DNA from: Moniliophthora roreri
Taxonomy: Eukaryota > Basidiomycota > Agaricomycetes > Agaricales > Marasmiaceae
Length of the DNA stretch: 64,000 nt
Direction of reading: 5' to 3'
NCBI GenBank assembly: GCA_001466705.2
Contig: LATX02000209.1
Location: forward strand, 62,001-126,000
The notes under the pieces were generated by a model. The model saw nothing but the letters and a program-made list of their open reading frames with translations. It was not told the origin of the DNA and made no database searches. A program made the position numbers and the translations under genes. The number at the start of each line of letters is the position of its first letter. The stretch's first letter is position 1. Positions 45,264 through 56,848 of the stretch are shown here, piece after piece.

Positions 45264-48200
45264 ACAGAAAGACAACTTAGAACAGGAACGATCATAGAAC
45301 AATCCTCCTCTGAAGTCAATATAGGGATCAGAGTCAAAGCAGGTGATCTTTTAATAAAGAATTCACCAGTAGCTAAACAATATGCGATAAGCAAACTAGG
45401 TACAAAGCCTGCTCGGAAAGACAGAAATCACTTCCGAAGGACATCCACTACCTACAGACAGATACAATGAGACATATGAAGAATATCTAATGTGCAAGAA
45501 ATCCTAAATAAGACCGAGCATGCATTGTCAAAGGAGATCAGAACAATAACAGCGTGTTCTGACCTTGGAAAATTTGGCATCTAGGCCACTGCCGATGTGC
45601 AGATACTAGAAAAGGGAAATGCTGTCAAAAGACGGGACAGATACAGCCATCCGCTCATAGATACCCGACTTAGAAAAGAGAAAATACAAATTATAGAGTC
45701 TAGAACACCTGGAGGCGTAGATACCTACGCTGATATGGTCGGATACTCTAGTGGCCAGACTCTGTGACATCTGAATAATCCCTCTTTTAGTATCTCAGTC
45801 ACTCATTTGTCATTTTCTGAATTATCAGACAATATTTATAATTTTCTGTAGATATATTCCTTGGACTGTATATAAGGACAGCTAGATATTTGTACATACT
45901 CAAGTAACTCTGCCCCCTCTGATTGTGAATACATGACGAGTTTGTTTGGTGTATAAATTTGTGTGCCATTCCAGTTTTGCTTCCTCACTACAGGCCCTGA
46001 AGATTGGTCCTGAGTGACTCCAGAGAGATAGAAATCTGATAACGAACTTGTGTCGTAAGAGATAAGAGTAACATCTTGAGTGCGTTATAGCACTTTTCTA
46101 AGAGAAACTTTACACCAAGAAGGAGCCTTGGGCACTTGGAGTGTGGCCTGTGTGTGTATCAGGTTGTGACACACTTAGAGTCTTAGCAAGGGGTGTGCCT
46201 GCACTGAACTCTTTGTAGAAATTGGTCTAGGACCTTTTCCAGTACACTCTGTGCTGTAGTTATCTTGAAGAAGTCTTGAACTCTGTAGGGTCAGACTATA
46301 TCGGCTATTGAGTCTTTGTACGGGACTGTAGCTCTTGTGTTTGTGCTTTGTGCACTGTGTTCTTTGTGTTTTGTGTGTGTGTTTGTGATATAAAACATTT
46401 TAAAACCATATATACTCCTCTGGAGGTGAACACTTTGAAGTAGAACACTTCAATAAGAGAGAATCAACCTAGCTAAGAGTTTTGTTGGCATTCTAAGTGT
46501 GGTAACTCTGATCACGTCGATCCACACTTGCACAACAAACTGAGTTAGACTTTTGGAGGTTATCTTTTTGGGTAGTTTTCCACTAGTCTTATCTTAGACA
46601 AATTACTAAAACCTGTAGGGAATAACACTGCATAATACTTCTCTATCGAAAGCATACCAAAGAGAATATTTTCACTTTTAACAATATTTCCAATCTATAC
46701 CCAACTTGAAAGAAGAATAAAAGCCTTCAATGATATATCAATGAGAATATTACCAAGAAACAGATATGAAACAGAGAATGACAAATTATTGGCAGGAGAT
46801 GAAATAGATGATCAGCTACTGGAAGAGTGCCTGTATTACAGAAGAACAGAAGACAAAGCTGTATGACAAGAAGGCAGCATGGCCAAGCCTACACATATGC
46901 TTTAGACATGAAAAAGAAAGCATATTGTGTGTCTGTAGAGCAGATGATAGAAGACAGAGAAGGAAGAAACCATGCAGAGCGGCATGGAAGTATAATATTT
47001 TCAAATGGAGTTGGAAGGAGAGCTGTTTGATAGAGAAAATTGCAAATGGTTAGTGTCAGAAGACAGCACAATTGTCAAAGAAAAAGAATAAAAGAGATTA
47101 TGGCTATGAAGCCTGACTACAATTGGACACTGTGACAGAGAAATTACCAAACACAGCTCAGTTTTATTTGTATTTGTGACAGATATATTAGATTATTTAT
47201 ATTGTAGGGTATATAAAGGGATGTGTTTTGTAGGTGGAAAGCAGAAGAGATACTGCCCACCAATTACCAGAGTGTATGATGTTGTTGTTCAGGTAGAAGA
47301 GCTACTGGCAATCAGTATTTTTCAACCACTTCGGGCCCTAGCTTATTTAGTTGTGCAAAAGGCACAGGCTAGTTGAGACCTGAGATTGTAACCCAAACCA
47401 GAGATATAAATAAAAGCTAGGAAGAGCTTAGTTTTTAACGCAAGAGGCATGTTTTCCAATAAGAGAAACATTGTATCAGTCTACTAAGAGGGTAGCTGAC
47501 ATGCATCAGTATAGTCTAGTGTTTCAACATGAATCAGAGAGGGTTCCAGGCTAGCAGTGTCTAGAAGAGTTGTCCTCTTGAGAATCACTGCAGAACATAG
47601 CTAAGAGAGCTATCTTCAGATACAAGAGGTACCTTTGTTCTCGCTTAGAAGAAGTTTATTCTTTGGGCAGTTTCTGGTTGAAATCTATACCAGTATTTGC
47701 TTTCAAAGTGATTAATAAAACCTGTAGGGAATAACACTGCATAATACTTCTCTATCGAAAGCATACCAAAGAGAATATTTTCACTTTTAACAATATTTCC
47801 AATCTATACCCAACTTGAAAGAAGAATAAAAGCCTTCAATGATATATCAATGAGAATATTACCAAGAAACAGATATGAAACAGAGAATGACAAATTATTG
47901 GCAGGAGATGAAATAGATGATCAGCTACTGGAAGAGTGCCTGTATTACAGAAGAACAGAAGACAAAGCTGTATGACAAGAAGGCAGCATGGCCAAGCCTA
48001 CACATATGCTTTAGACATGAAAAAGAAAGCATATTGTGTGTCTGTAGAGCAGATGATAGAAGACAGAGAAGGAAGAAACCATGCAGAGCGGCATGGAAGT
48101 ATAATATTTTCAAATGGAGTTGGAAGGAGAGCTGTTTGATAGAGAAAATTGCAAATGGTTAGTGTCAGAAGACAGCACAATTGTCAAAGAAAAAGAATAA

Positions 48201-49080
48201 AAGAGATTATGGCTATGAAGCCTGACTACAATTGGACACTGTGACAGAGAAATTACCAAACACAGCTCAGTTTTATTTGTATTTGTGACAGATATATTAG
48301 ATTATTTATATTGTAGGGTATATAAAGGGATGTGTTTTGTAGGTGGAAAGCAGAAGAGATACTGCCCACCAATTACCAGAGTGTATGATGTTGTTGTTCA
48401 GGTAGAAGAGCTACTGGCAATCAGTATTTTTCAACCACTTCGGGCCCTAGCTTATTTAGTTGTGCAAAAGGCACAGGCTAGTTGAGACCTGAGATTGTAA
48501 CCCAAACCAGAGATATAAATAAAAGCTAGGAAGAGCTTAGTTTTTAACGCAAGAGGCATGTTTTCCAATAAGAGAAACATTGTATCAGTCTACTAAGAGG
48601 GTAGCTGACATGCATCAGTATAGTCTAGTGTTTCAACATGAATCAGAGAGGGTTCCAGGCTAGCAGTGTCTAGAAGAGTTGTTCTCTTGAGAATCACTGC
48701 AGAACATAGCTAAGAGAGCTATCTTCAGATACAAGAGGTACCTTTGTTCTCGCTTAGAAGAAGTTTATTCTTTGGGCAGTTTCCGGTTGAAATCTATACC
48801 AGTATTTGCTTTTGAAGTGATTAATAAAACCACCAAAACCAATAAATATTATACAAATGAACACCTATTTTTGATCTGAGAAGTTGTTTTGAAGGCAATC
48901 ATCTCTGAACTACTGAGTGAGACATTGAGAATTATTCTTGACGTTGCAGTAACAGTGAACCACACTGAACCAACTTGCAAACAAAACTGAGAATCAAGAA
49001 CTTATATATATACCTTTTTTTTTTGGGGAGGGGGAGTATTTTGGCACCACAGGCCTTGTGTTTTCATAGTAGAAGCATAG
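43500..49080. mobile_element. Nested insertion inside the Harbinger transposase
   Basis: The sequence between the two transposase halves has no long ORF. It contains the 1111-bp artefactual duplication, an LTR-like AT-rich stretch around 45760-46540 (TGTGACATC start, TATATAAGG signal, ending near CACAACA) and the 1109-bp tandem repeat. The motif AAACCTGTAGGGAA recurs near 43987, 45099, 46608 and 47717. It resembles a non-autonomous retroelement or several small insertions. The class is not established. Confidence 0.5.
46607..48824 (+). repeat. Tandem duplication of a 1109-bp unit
   Basis: Units 46607-47715 and 47716-48824 are directly adjacent. Each starts at AAAACCTGTAGGGAATAACA and ends GTGATTAAT. 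I see only a few differences, such as C/T at 47572/48681 and T/C at 47675/48784. The matching short frames in each copy (for example 46808-47053 and 47917-48162) show no recognised protein. Confidence 0.9.
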
Positions 49081-49084
49081 GTTT

Positions 49085-49520
49085 TTGAGCATCTTCAACG
49101 GACCTCTCCCTGGTCACAATAATGACAACTTTCTTTTGAAGGAGAGTGGGCTGTTGGAGATGTGTCATCTATATGCAGTTCAGGATGGTACAGATGAAAA
49201 CACTCCAGATGAAGAGCAATACCTCCAGTTGTTTGGGGACCCAGCCTATAGATTAAGTCCACAGCTTATTAGTCCATTCAGTGGTGCTGGCGAGCATGGT
49301 CAGGAGGAGTTGGCATGGAATCATGCCATGTCTTCAGTCAGGATTGAAGTTGAGCATGGATTTGGAATTGTTACTAATAACTGGCTGTTTCTCAATGCAT
49401 CATAGAAGATGAAGATTTTTCATTCACCAGTAGGTACATACTATAGGTTTGGTGCACTTATAAACAACACAATCAACTGTCTATGACCAAACCAAGTATC
49501 TGTAGCATTTGATTGTTAAC
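49085..49520 (+). pseudogene. Harbinger DDE transposase, 3' part
   Basis: GPLPGHNNDNFLLKESGLLEMCHLYAV continues directly from the HLYG break at 43490. It is followed by YLQLFGDPAYRLSPQLISPFSG (second catalytic Asp in GDPAY) and AWNHAMSSVRIEVEHGFGIVTNNW (catalytic Glu in RIEVEHGFG). After a TAG at 49403-49405 the homology continues as KIFHSPVGTYYRFGALINNTINC. Confidence 0.85.
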
Positions 49521-49804
49521 CTTCAAGCCTGTCTGATTACTTCCACAACTAAATGTGTACATATGTGTGTAGTAGTAGTAAGCATGTGCTGCTCATTGAG
49601 CAGCACCTGTAGATGGTATAGCAACATGAAAATTTTCTAAGTGTGCCTGGCAACATCAACAACACCAACATTGGTAGTGTACTCCATCTCAACTACTAGC
49701 TCCACAGTATGCTCTGCACATCATTCTATGACCTCAGTGGAAGTAGTGTTGATATCACCCTCTGGATATCTGAAAGGTATATAAGAGGCCATTAGATAAA
49801 CCAC

Positions 49805-50943
49805 AGTACAACACACTCACTATAGATTCCAACAACTCCTCCAGACTGAACTGTATCAGGCTCAAACCAGTACACCAATGGAAACTGGCAGAGGCATATG
49901 GTCTTCCTCCAGATGCTAGCCTTCTAGACATCTTCAACCTTGCCAACACTTCCTTCTATATCTCCAGCTACTGCAGAGTTGACGATGACTCAGAACCTGA
50001 ACAACCTACTTCTTCATCTGTTGTGGAAGCACCAGGCCCAGGCTCTGCAGCACCAGTTGACACTTCAACCACATCTTTGCAAGCCGCTCCTGAAACTGGC
50101 AACAGCACACTGGCAACAATTACTAAGAAGAAACCACATGTCAACTGGACCTCTCAAGGACCTGTGGCATTGGCATAGATGGTGAATGAAAACAACTCAT
50201 ATGTGGTGGGGCATGGAGGAAAGGGGAAAGGCTGGGAGAATGTAGTTGAGAAGGTGAATGCACTTGGCCATCTGAAGGGAGCTACAGGGCCTTCTTTGAG
50301 GAAATGCATGGACAATATGATTAATGCACATAAAGTAAGTGATTTAATACCTTGCAAGGAACAGGATCACTCACCTTGTCCTCTAGAATAGCAAACACTA
50401 TGATACTACTCACACCATGACTGACTCTGATCAGATTACTATTGGCACACTTTTGGAGAAGATTGTGGCTGCCAAAGAGAAGTATGAGTATATGACAGAA
50501 GACAGAAAGAAGAAGCAAAGGAAGGTATATACTCTTTTGATCATCTATGCCGAATGTTCCATTAATGCCCTTCACAGAAAGAAGTGGAGGATATGGCTGG
50601 AGGAAATGCTATTTGTGTCAACTCAATGCAATCTGGTTGAAAAAGAAGTGCCCACCTTTCAGAGTTGGAGTCAGGCTCAGACTCTTCCAATGAAGAAAAT
50701 GTCACTCCAGTTGCTAGTACCTCCACTAGACCTCCAAAGAAGAAAGCCAGACTCAAGTGCACTAGGAGTGGTGGATTAGCAGACATCTCAATGACCATCA
50801 ATGGCTCCATCAACACCTTGACAAAGAAAATAGATTGTCTCACAGAGACGAACAAGAAGTCATTGGTGGTGTATGAAAAGGTGCAGAATAGATTTGCAGG
50901 CATTTTGATGAAGGGGTTGGGTGTTGACACTGGCAGCAAGTAA
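49805..50943 (+). pseudogene. Myb/SANT-like second ORF of the Harbinger element
   Basis: The reading gives LAEAYGLPPDASLLDIFNLANTSFYISSYCRVDDDSEPEQPTSSS. Then comes the DNA-binding-like core KKKPHVNWTSQGPVALA, a stop at 50176-50178, and MVNENNSYVVGHGGKGKGWENVVEKVNALGHLKGATGPSLRKCMDNMINAHK. After an intron at 50335 the frame continues with GTLLEKIVAAKEKYEYMTEDRKKKQR, and the last exon gives SGSDSSNEENVTPVAS and LTKKIDCLTETNKKSLVVYEKVQNRFAGILMKG. Harbinger elements normally encode such a partner that binds the terminal repeats and helps the transposase reach the nucleus. Its position, orientation and basic core fit that role. Confidence 0.7.
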
Positions 50944-51059
50944 ATGGTTTAACATGTCATTGCTTTCTTGGCATAATGAATTGTACATATTTGTAATTTT
51001 TAACTGGTTTTTTGTGAAATCTGCATGAAAAAAAATCAAAATCTTGTATGGACAAAACC

Positions 51060-51085
51060 TGTATATACATAATCAAATACACTCT
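51060..51085 (-). repeat. Right terminal inverted repeat of the Harbinger element
   Basis: The reverse complement begins AGAGTGTATTTGATTATG and differs from the left end at two positions. Confidence 0.85.
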
Positions 51086-51230
51086 AATAAACTTATATGT
51101 GTTTGCACTCAGTTAAAATCTAGTACTAGAAGTGAAGATTCTAAATGCAGTAATTCTAATTATGCCAAATCACACCAGAGCTCTCAATGAGTTGCAGGTC
51201 ATACAGATACTTGAAGGTAGATCCATTATA

Positions 51231-51556
51231 CAGTGACAGCCAAAATTTTTGCACACCTCTGAAAAAGGCAGATGGGATTTACAAGCTTCACATGATATTA
51301 TCTATCAATCTATCTACCTGTTGTGACCCTTTCTCATTGTTCCTATTCAAAAATGCAGTTCTTGACCATGTAGACACATTTTTATTCCAAAATTTTTGTG
51401 CAATATGTATAGGTAGACATTACATTAACTCGAGGTAGCCTCTGGGGCTTTCGATAGTGAGACATGATGGTAGATAGATTGATAGATAATATCATGTGAA
51501 GCTTATAAATCCTACTTGTCTTTTTCAGAGGTGTGCAAAATTTTTGGCTGTCACTG
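51231..51556. mobile_element. Tc1/mariner-type MITE
   Basis: 326 bp flanked by TA dinucleotides (51229-51230 and 51557-51558). The terminal inverted repeats are about 88 bp, beginning CAGTGACAGCCAAAA and reading on through TTGCACACCTCTGAAAAAG to the AATCTATCTACC block, with a handful of mismatches. No coding capacity. The CAGTG ends and TA target duplication point to a Tc1/mariner transposase acting in trans. Confidence 0.9.
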
Positions 51557-52000
51557 TAATACTCATAGGTAATAGTAACCTACAAATCACTTGAGAGTCT
51601 AGATTAGAGATTTCTTCCAAACCAAAAACCCATAGGTACCTATCTTGACCTATGATCAACATATAAAGTTACTCATTGTAGTAGAAATCATAACTACATG
51701 TAATATTAGCATCACTTGGATTATGGTTTTATAACCTTAGTTGAGGTAACAAATGAGTTGGGGGAATTTGGTACCACCTTTGGCAGATGTGAGAGCTTTT
51801 ATAATGATCTTGATATTTGAATATTCAGAGGAACAGCATATAAGAGTAAAGTTACTTCTGATGAAACCCAGAGTAGACTATACAGATGCTGTTGAAGGAC
51901 CTGGCTGGAGAGTTGCAGTGAGAATAAAATTAGAAATAGAAGGAAGTTAGCCACAAAAAAAGGAACCAATATGCTAAAATATCAGCTGAAGGGAAAGTCT

Positions 52001-52985
52001 CTATTTATCAATTAGGTGAGCTTCTTCCATACATCTATAGATGATGTTAGACTGGAACAAGTTTGAGCCCATGATGTGGTACCATTCTGGCTCACAGAGG
52101 TGTTCAGAATCAATACAGACTATCTGATATTTGCAATTAATAATCATTTGCTTGATGTTAATTCCTGCTCTCCAGGCATTGGCAATGTTCTCCTGGGTAT
52201 CAGCAAATGCTTGGACTCCAAAAGACACCAATACCTTGACCTAAACATATATATATTCCAGACCAAGGCCATCAGCAAAAACTGTGTAGTGCTATAATGA
52301 GTTCTCCAGAGCTTATAATTGACCTGCAGGGTACTATAACCCTTAAAACCAGTCATAACCCCCACCAACCAGACCAAAACCAGGTTATAATCCCCTGGAG
52401 CTAGGTTATAACACTTTCTGGTTTTTGCTGATAGCATCACCAAAAACCACAAAGTGTTATAACAGCACTATAACTGGAATGTAACCAATTACAAGGTGTT
52501 ACAAGGGTGTTATATCTGATTATAAGGTGTTATAAGGGTGTTATAACCAATTATGAGGCATTATGATTCCTGGTAGCCTCATTACATCACCTGTAACCCA
52601 TTTCAGTGGCCTGTCAATTTTGGTAATGGGATGACACAAAGAGAGATAGCCATATAATATTGTTCACCAGGCCCTTTGTTGGGGTAATGATCAATCCTAC
52701 TGGTTTACTCTTGATATCAACTCCAAATTTGGGAAATGAGGCACAATTCCAACTGATTTCCTCATGAATGAGAAGGGGAACTGCAAGGAGGGCCAACTTG
52801 CCATCACTAGTTGCAGTGATACACAGCAGATTATTGAGATCAAGAATTTTTGAGATGGATTGATATTGGAAAGGTTTGAGACCATTGTTCCATTGGGATA
52901 TAAGCTTCTTGACTATGGTATTGAGTGTTTTGAGCCCTTCTGGCAACTGGAATTTGATCCTCGGCACCATTTCAAGCAAGAAGAT
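52001..52985 (-). pseudogene. RecQ-like DEAD/H helicase relic
   Basis: Minus-strand reading starts near 52979 with MLEMVPRIKFQLPEGLKTL. Then come WNNGLKPFQYQSISKILDLNNLLCITATSDGKLALLAVPLLI (Q-motif and a degenerate Walker A, ATSDGKLAL for the usual ATGDGKSAL) and KPVGLIITPTKGLVNNI (motif Ia region). After a 400-bp insertion the relic resumes with SFGVQAFADTQENIANAWRAGINI, QIVCIDSEHLCEPEWYHI and a degenerate Walker B MEEAHLIDK, then stops. The C-terminal half is absent. Such helicases are dispersed in agaricomycete genomes, often in repeats. Confidence 0.8.
52240..52640. mobile_element. TTATAACAC-repeat insertion in the helicase relic
   Basis: About 400 bp separating two adjacent helicase motifs. 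It is full of TTATAAC/GTTATAA words and contains an inverted pair: CATCAGCAAAAACT...GTGCTATAA near 52269 against its near complement around 52405-52435. No coding. Probably a small non-autonomous element; exact ends and target duplication are unclear. Confidence 0.55.
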
Positions 52986-55410
52986 TGCCGTTCATGGATA
53001 AGGGACGGTGGCTGTACTCAGGCGCTCAAGCCAAGCAAGACTACGTTGACATTTGGGGTCAAATAACTGTTGCCGGCTCCCCTTTGCGTACGTGTATGGA
53101 ATCTCTAATTCTAGCGCTGATGGAAAGTCGAGGAGGGTGCGTGCGTGTTTCGTTCATTATCCTCCTCACTCTTTCTGATATGCTCCATGGCAGCCCTACG
53201 AGAAAGAAAGAAAGAAGGCACTCAGTCGCGAGTTTCTTATCCCCGATCCCCCGGCATCTGTACGAAACTGGAACACGTTCGCTGGCCTACCGATTTCTCA
53301 TCCCCCAAAATCAAAAAACCTGGGGTATCCGTTGTAAAAATTAGCCGACATTTCTTCCCCTTCTCGCTGTGTCTCCCTCATAGTACAAGGTGCGGCCGAT
53401 CCCCAACAGGGCCATTATGGTTTACTCGGGGGTTGTGGGCACGACAATAAGGAAGGAAGGTGCGTTTGTCGTTTCTATCTCTGCATCGACCCCGCTGAAT
53501 AAAACGTGTGCATGTGTAGGATACTTAGTCGTCGTTTTGAGACCCGCACTCTTCTTGATCGGGTCATGCTGGTACTGCGCGTATCCTTATCCACTTCACT
53601 CCCCCCAAGGACTCGAAACACGTCTTGTAAAGGTCCGAGTCCGAATCTGAATGCTGGGGTTGTTTGCGAGTGAGGTAAGTGCTTCTTTCAACCTTATGTT
53701 CGCTAACATCAATAGTCAAGGTGTTACTACTACTCGAGCTTGGTTTTAGAACGCAGCTTGCTCGTTTGAGAGTTACCAAAGAAAAGGGATATCGATGTCA
53801 AGTCAAAGACGGATATGACTTGTTGGCTGGCTTGGGGAGGGGGAGGTTATGAAATCCCGAAATGGAGGTGGAAAAGCGAAGGATTGAGTGCGCCGGGTTT
53901 TCGAGCCGAGAGAGATACCGCGACTAGTTGTGTTTCCGTTTTCTACTTGGGCTGTTGTTATAAGCTGATGTGCTTCATAGCCCTCGAGGAAGAAGATCAA
54001 GCACCACGCGCCGAGCACCAATTCGATCCTCACCCCAGGCACTACGTTACCGTACGAGAAAGGAACAAATAGCTTGCCTTTTACACGTCTAGGTTACCGA
54101 TCCTAGATACGCGTTACAGTGCACCGACTCGAATAACCGATCCCGATCTATGCCGCAAATGACTGCTCAGTCAATTCTATCCACCCCGCTCGAGCTGAGA
54201 AGTGCGTTCTAGCGTTAACATGTTCGTGTTCCAACATACCCAGCTTGGCTCAAACACTCATTCTCAGGCCTATTATGAATCCTGTAGGTGGTAAAGAGTG
54301 TCGTTGGGGTTCCTTGAGTTGTTTTCTTCCTTGTTTCTCAGAATATCCCCTGGGATGTAGACCTGATGTGGGTTCTTTCTAGGGACGCCGTCGACACAAA
54401 AGACCGTACCAAGTGCCAATTTGTCTCTTCCTCGATTCCGAATTGGCACCAGGACTCACGGAGAACGCGTTTGTTGGCCAATTAAGTATCTAGTACACGC
54501 GATGGTTGCAGCTGCAACCAACAGTCCATCCAGTCTTTCTATCTCGGATGTTAACACGAGAGCGTGGTGTATACGCCTCGAGGGGTGGTGTATTCTCAGT
54601 TCAGTGAGTACCGGGTGGGAGTTGTATTTCTGTTCTATTACGGGCCTGCTGATCTTGAACTTGTATGTCTATAGACCCTCCAACTTGCTTCTTGCTCGGT
54701 TGGTTAGTCCTGGAGGGACCCCCAATAGTAGGTGGTGAGGCCGTTCTGAGGTTTGGACAAAAACTGGGCTCGGAGGGCCTAACATCCGGTCAACAAGGAA
54801 GGTCATTGGGCAAGCATTGTTGACTCAAATTGGTAGTACTCCGCCTGTGGCATTGGAGGGAAGATAATGCTTCCTAAGGTGAACAGTGGGGCTGTGGTAT
54901 TTTGGACCATAAAACCACAGAGCAATGAGTACCCTTATGTAGAATACCTGCTAGTCTGATAGTTGACGCGGCGCATTTGCATGCAGCCCGGGTTATTACA
55001 TAATATGGTGAGCGACCTGGCTTTGTAATTTACGATTCGTGGGTTGTGGGGAGAATAGTAGGGTATTAGGCAAAAAACAAACTGCAACGAAAGAGTCAGT
55101 GAGATGTAGGATGTGGACGTCGATGGAACACGTACATACCCTCCAATCTGAGCGCAGTTCCGATAGAGGATACTCAATGAGACACTCAGGATAAAAGGCC
55201 TTGAAGATGTATAAGGTCATGGTTCGTGGTCAAGCAAGAACAAAGGCCATGGAGCTCACACGGACACACAACAGCAGGGGGGTTATGAAAATTTTTATGG
55301 TAGTAGTATATGCGGAGAGTAAGAGTACACTGCTAATACAACGCGAGAAAGAAATTGAAAAGGAATAATGTAGCAAGAAAAGCAGTAAAAGAAACGACGC
55401 CCAAGACCCT
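52986..55410. other. Gene-poor interval
   Basis: 2.4 kb of ordinary composition. Frames at 52985-53344, 54421-54738 and 53803-54072 have no recognisable domain, signal or continuous exon structure. No RNA gene or repeat seen. Confidence 0.35.
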
Positions 55411-55943
<533 letters not shown>

Positions 55944-56238
55944 TGTATGTGTGAGTGTGTGTGAGGAGTGGTCGAGTTGTCGAGTGGCTTTTTGAGCGAC
56001 TTGTGGTGCGAGAGTTGTAAAGGGTTGAGGGAAGCACAGAGAGTAAACGACACGCTGTATTTATACCCAAATAGTCACGTGAATGCACCTTTGTTGATTG
56101 AAATCAACAAATGAGCGCGTTGGGTACAAACACGTGCAACCACACGCGTCAATATAAAACCCTCGGCTCTTTTTACTTCAACCGCCCACCTCACTCAGCA
56201 CTCAACGCTTGACAACAACTCATCATCCACCACTCGCA
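55944..56238. promoter_or_regulatory. Divergent H2A/H2B promoter
   Basis: 295 bp between the two histone ATGs. Each side has a TATA box: 56058-56065 (TATAAATA on the minus strand, for H2A) and 56153-56159 (TATAAAA, for H2B). Two CACGTG boxes lie at 56076-56081 and 56131-56136. Between them is the symmetric element TTGTTGATTGAAATCAACAA at 56091-56110, with perfect 9-bp arms and a 2-bp centre. This arrangement would let one factor set co-regulate both genes in S phase. Confidence 0.75.
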
Positions 56239-56848
56239 ATGGCACCCAAACCCGCTTCCACTGCCGGCAAGGCACCTGCTTCCACAGCCAGCAAAGCTCC
56301 CGCCAAAACCGAAGGCAGCAAGGCAGCAAAAAAGACTTCCAAGCCTGCCCCAGCTGACGGCGAGAAGAAGAAGCGCAAGAAGGCCAGAAAGGAGACTTAC
56401 TCTTCTTATATTTACAAAGGTCTGTAGGACTCGGTTTAAAACTCATCTTGTAACTTTTTTACTTATTTTCTCTTCCAGTTCTTAAGCAAGTCCACCCAGA
56501 CACTGGTATCTCCAACAAGGCCATGGCCATCCTCAACTCGTTCGTCAACGATATCTTTGAGCGGATTGCTACCGAGGCATCTAGTACGTGCACCCCGTTC
56601 CCTTCACTCCAGTCTTGTGCTAATCCGTCTGCCTTTACAGAACTCGCCACCTACTCGAAAAAATCCACCATCTCTTCACGAGAAATCCAAACATCCGTTC
56701 GTCTCATTCTTCCTGGTGAACTCGCCAAGCACGCTATCTCTGAGGGAACCAAGTCAGTGACCAAGGTACGATCCCTCGTCTCCTCGCCCTTATTTTTATT
56801 TGACTTACGATTCCTCGTTCATAGTACTCGTCGGCGGGAGCCAAGTAA
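56239..56848 (+). CDS. Histone H2B
   Basis: ATG 56239 (CGCAATGGC) starts a Lys/Ala/Pro-rich tail [20 protein letters not shown], followed by [18 protein letters not shown]. After an intron it continues [35 protein letters not shown]; then after introns [41 protein letters not shown] and YSSAGAK, stop TAA 56846-56848. This is the complete histone fold, including the C-terminal Lys (VTKYSSA) that is ubiquitinated in other fungi. The short last exon is found by its family ending. Three introns in total. Confidence 0.97.

Larger units (their letters stand above)
42519..51085 (+). mobile_element. PIF/Harbinger DNA transposon with nested insertion
   Basis: The terminal inverted repeats are 42519-42544 and 51060-51085 (24 of 26 positions match; both start AG(G/A)GTGTATTTGATT). 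They are flanked by AAT at 42516-42518 and at 51086-51088, a 3-bp target duplication as expected for this superfamily. Two plus-strand genes lie inside: a DDE transposase split into 5' and 3' parts about 5.6 kb apart, and a Myb/SANT-like ORF. Both carry stops, so the element is dead. The 8.57-kb length is inflated by the nested insertion, by an apparent assembly duplication and by a tandem repeat. Confidence 0.85.
40000..52985. other. AT-rich, CpG-depleted transposon island
   Basis: Base composition changes abruptly near 40000 and again near 52985. For example, I find no CG dinucleotide in 40861-41280, whereas flanking genes contain many. Everything recognisable inside is a mobile element, a relic or the broken gene at its left edge. 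The pattern fits long-term CpG methylation and deamination of silenced repeats. Confidence 0.75.

Noticed and set aside
46607..48824. The two 1109-bp units as paired LTRs of a retrotransposon
   Set aside because: They abut with no internal region, primer-binding site or polyprotein between them, which fits a tandem duplication better.
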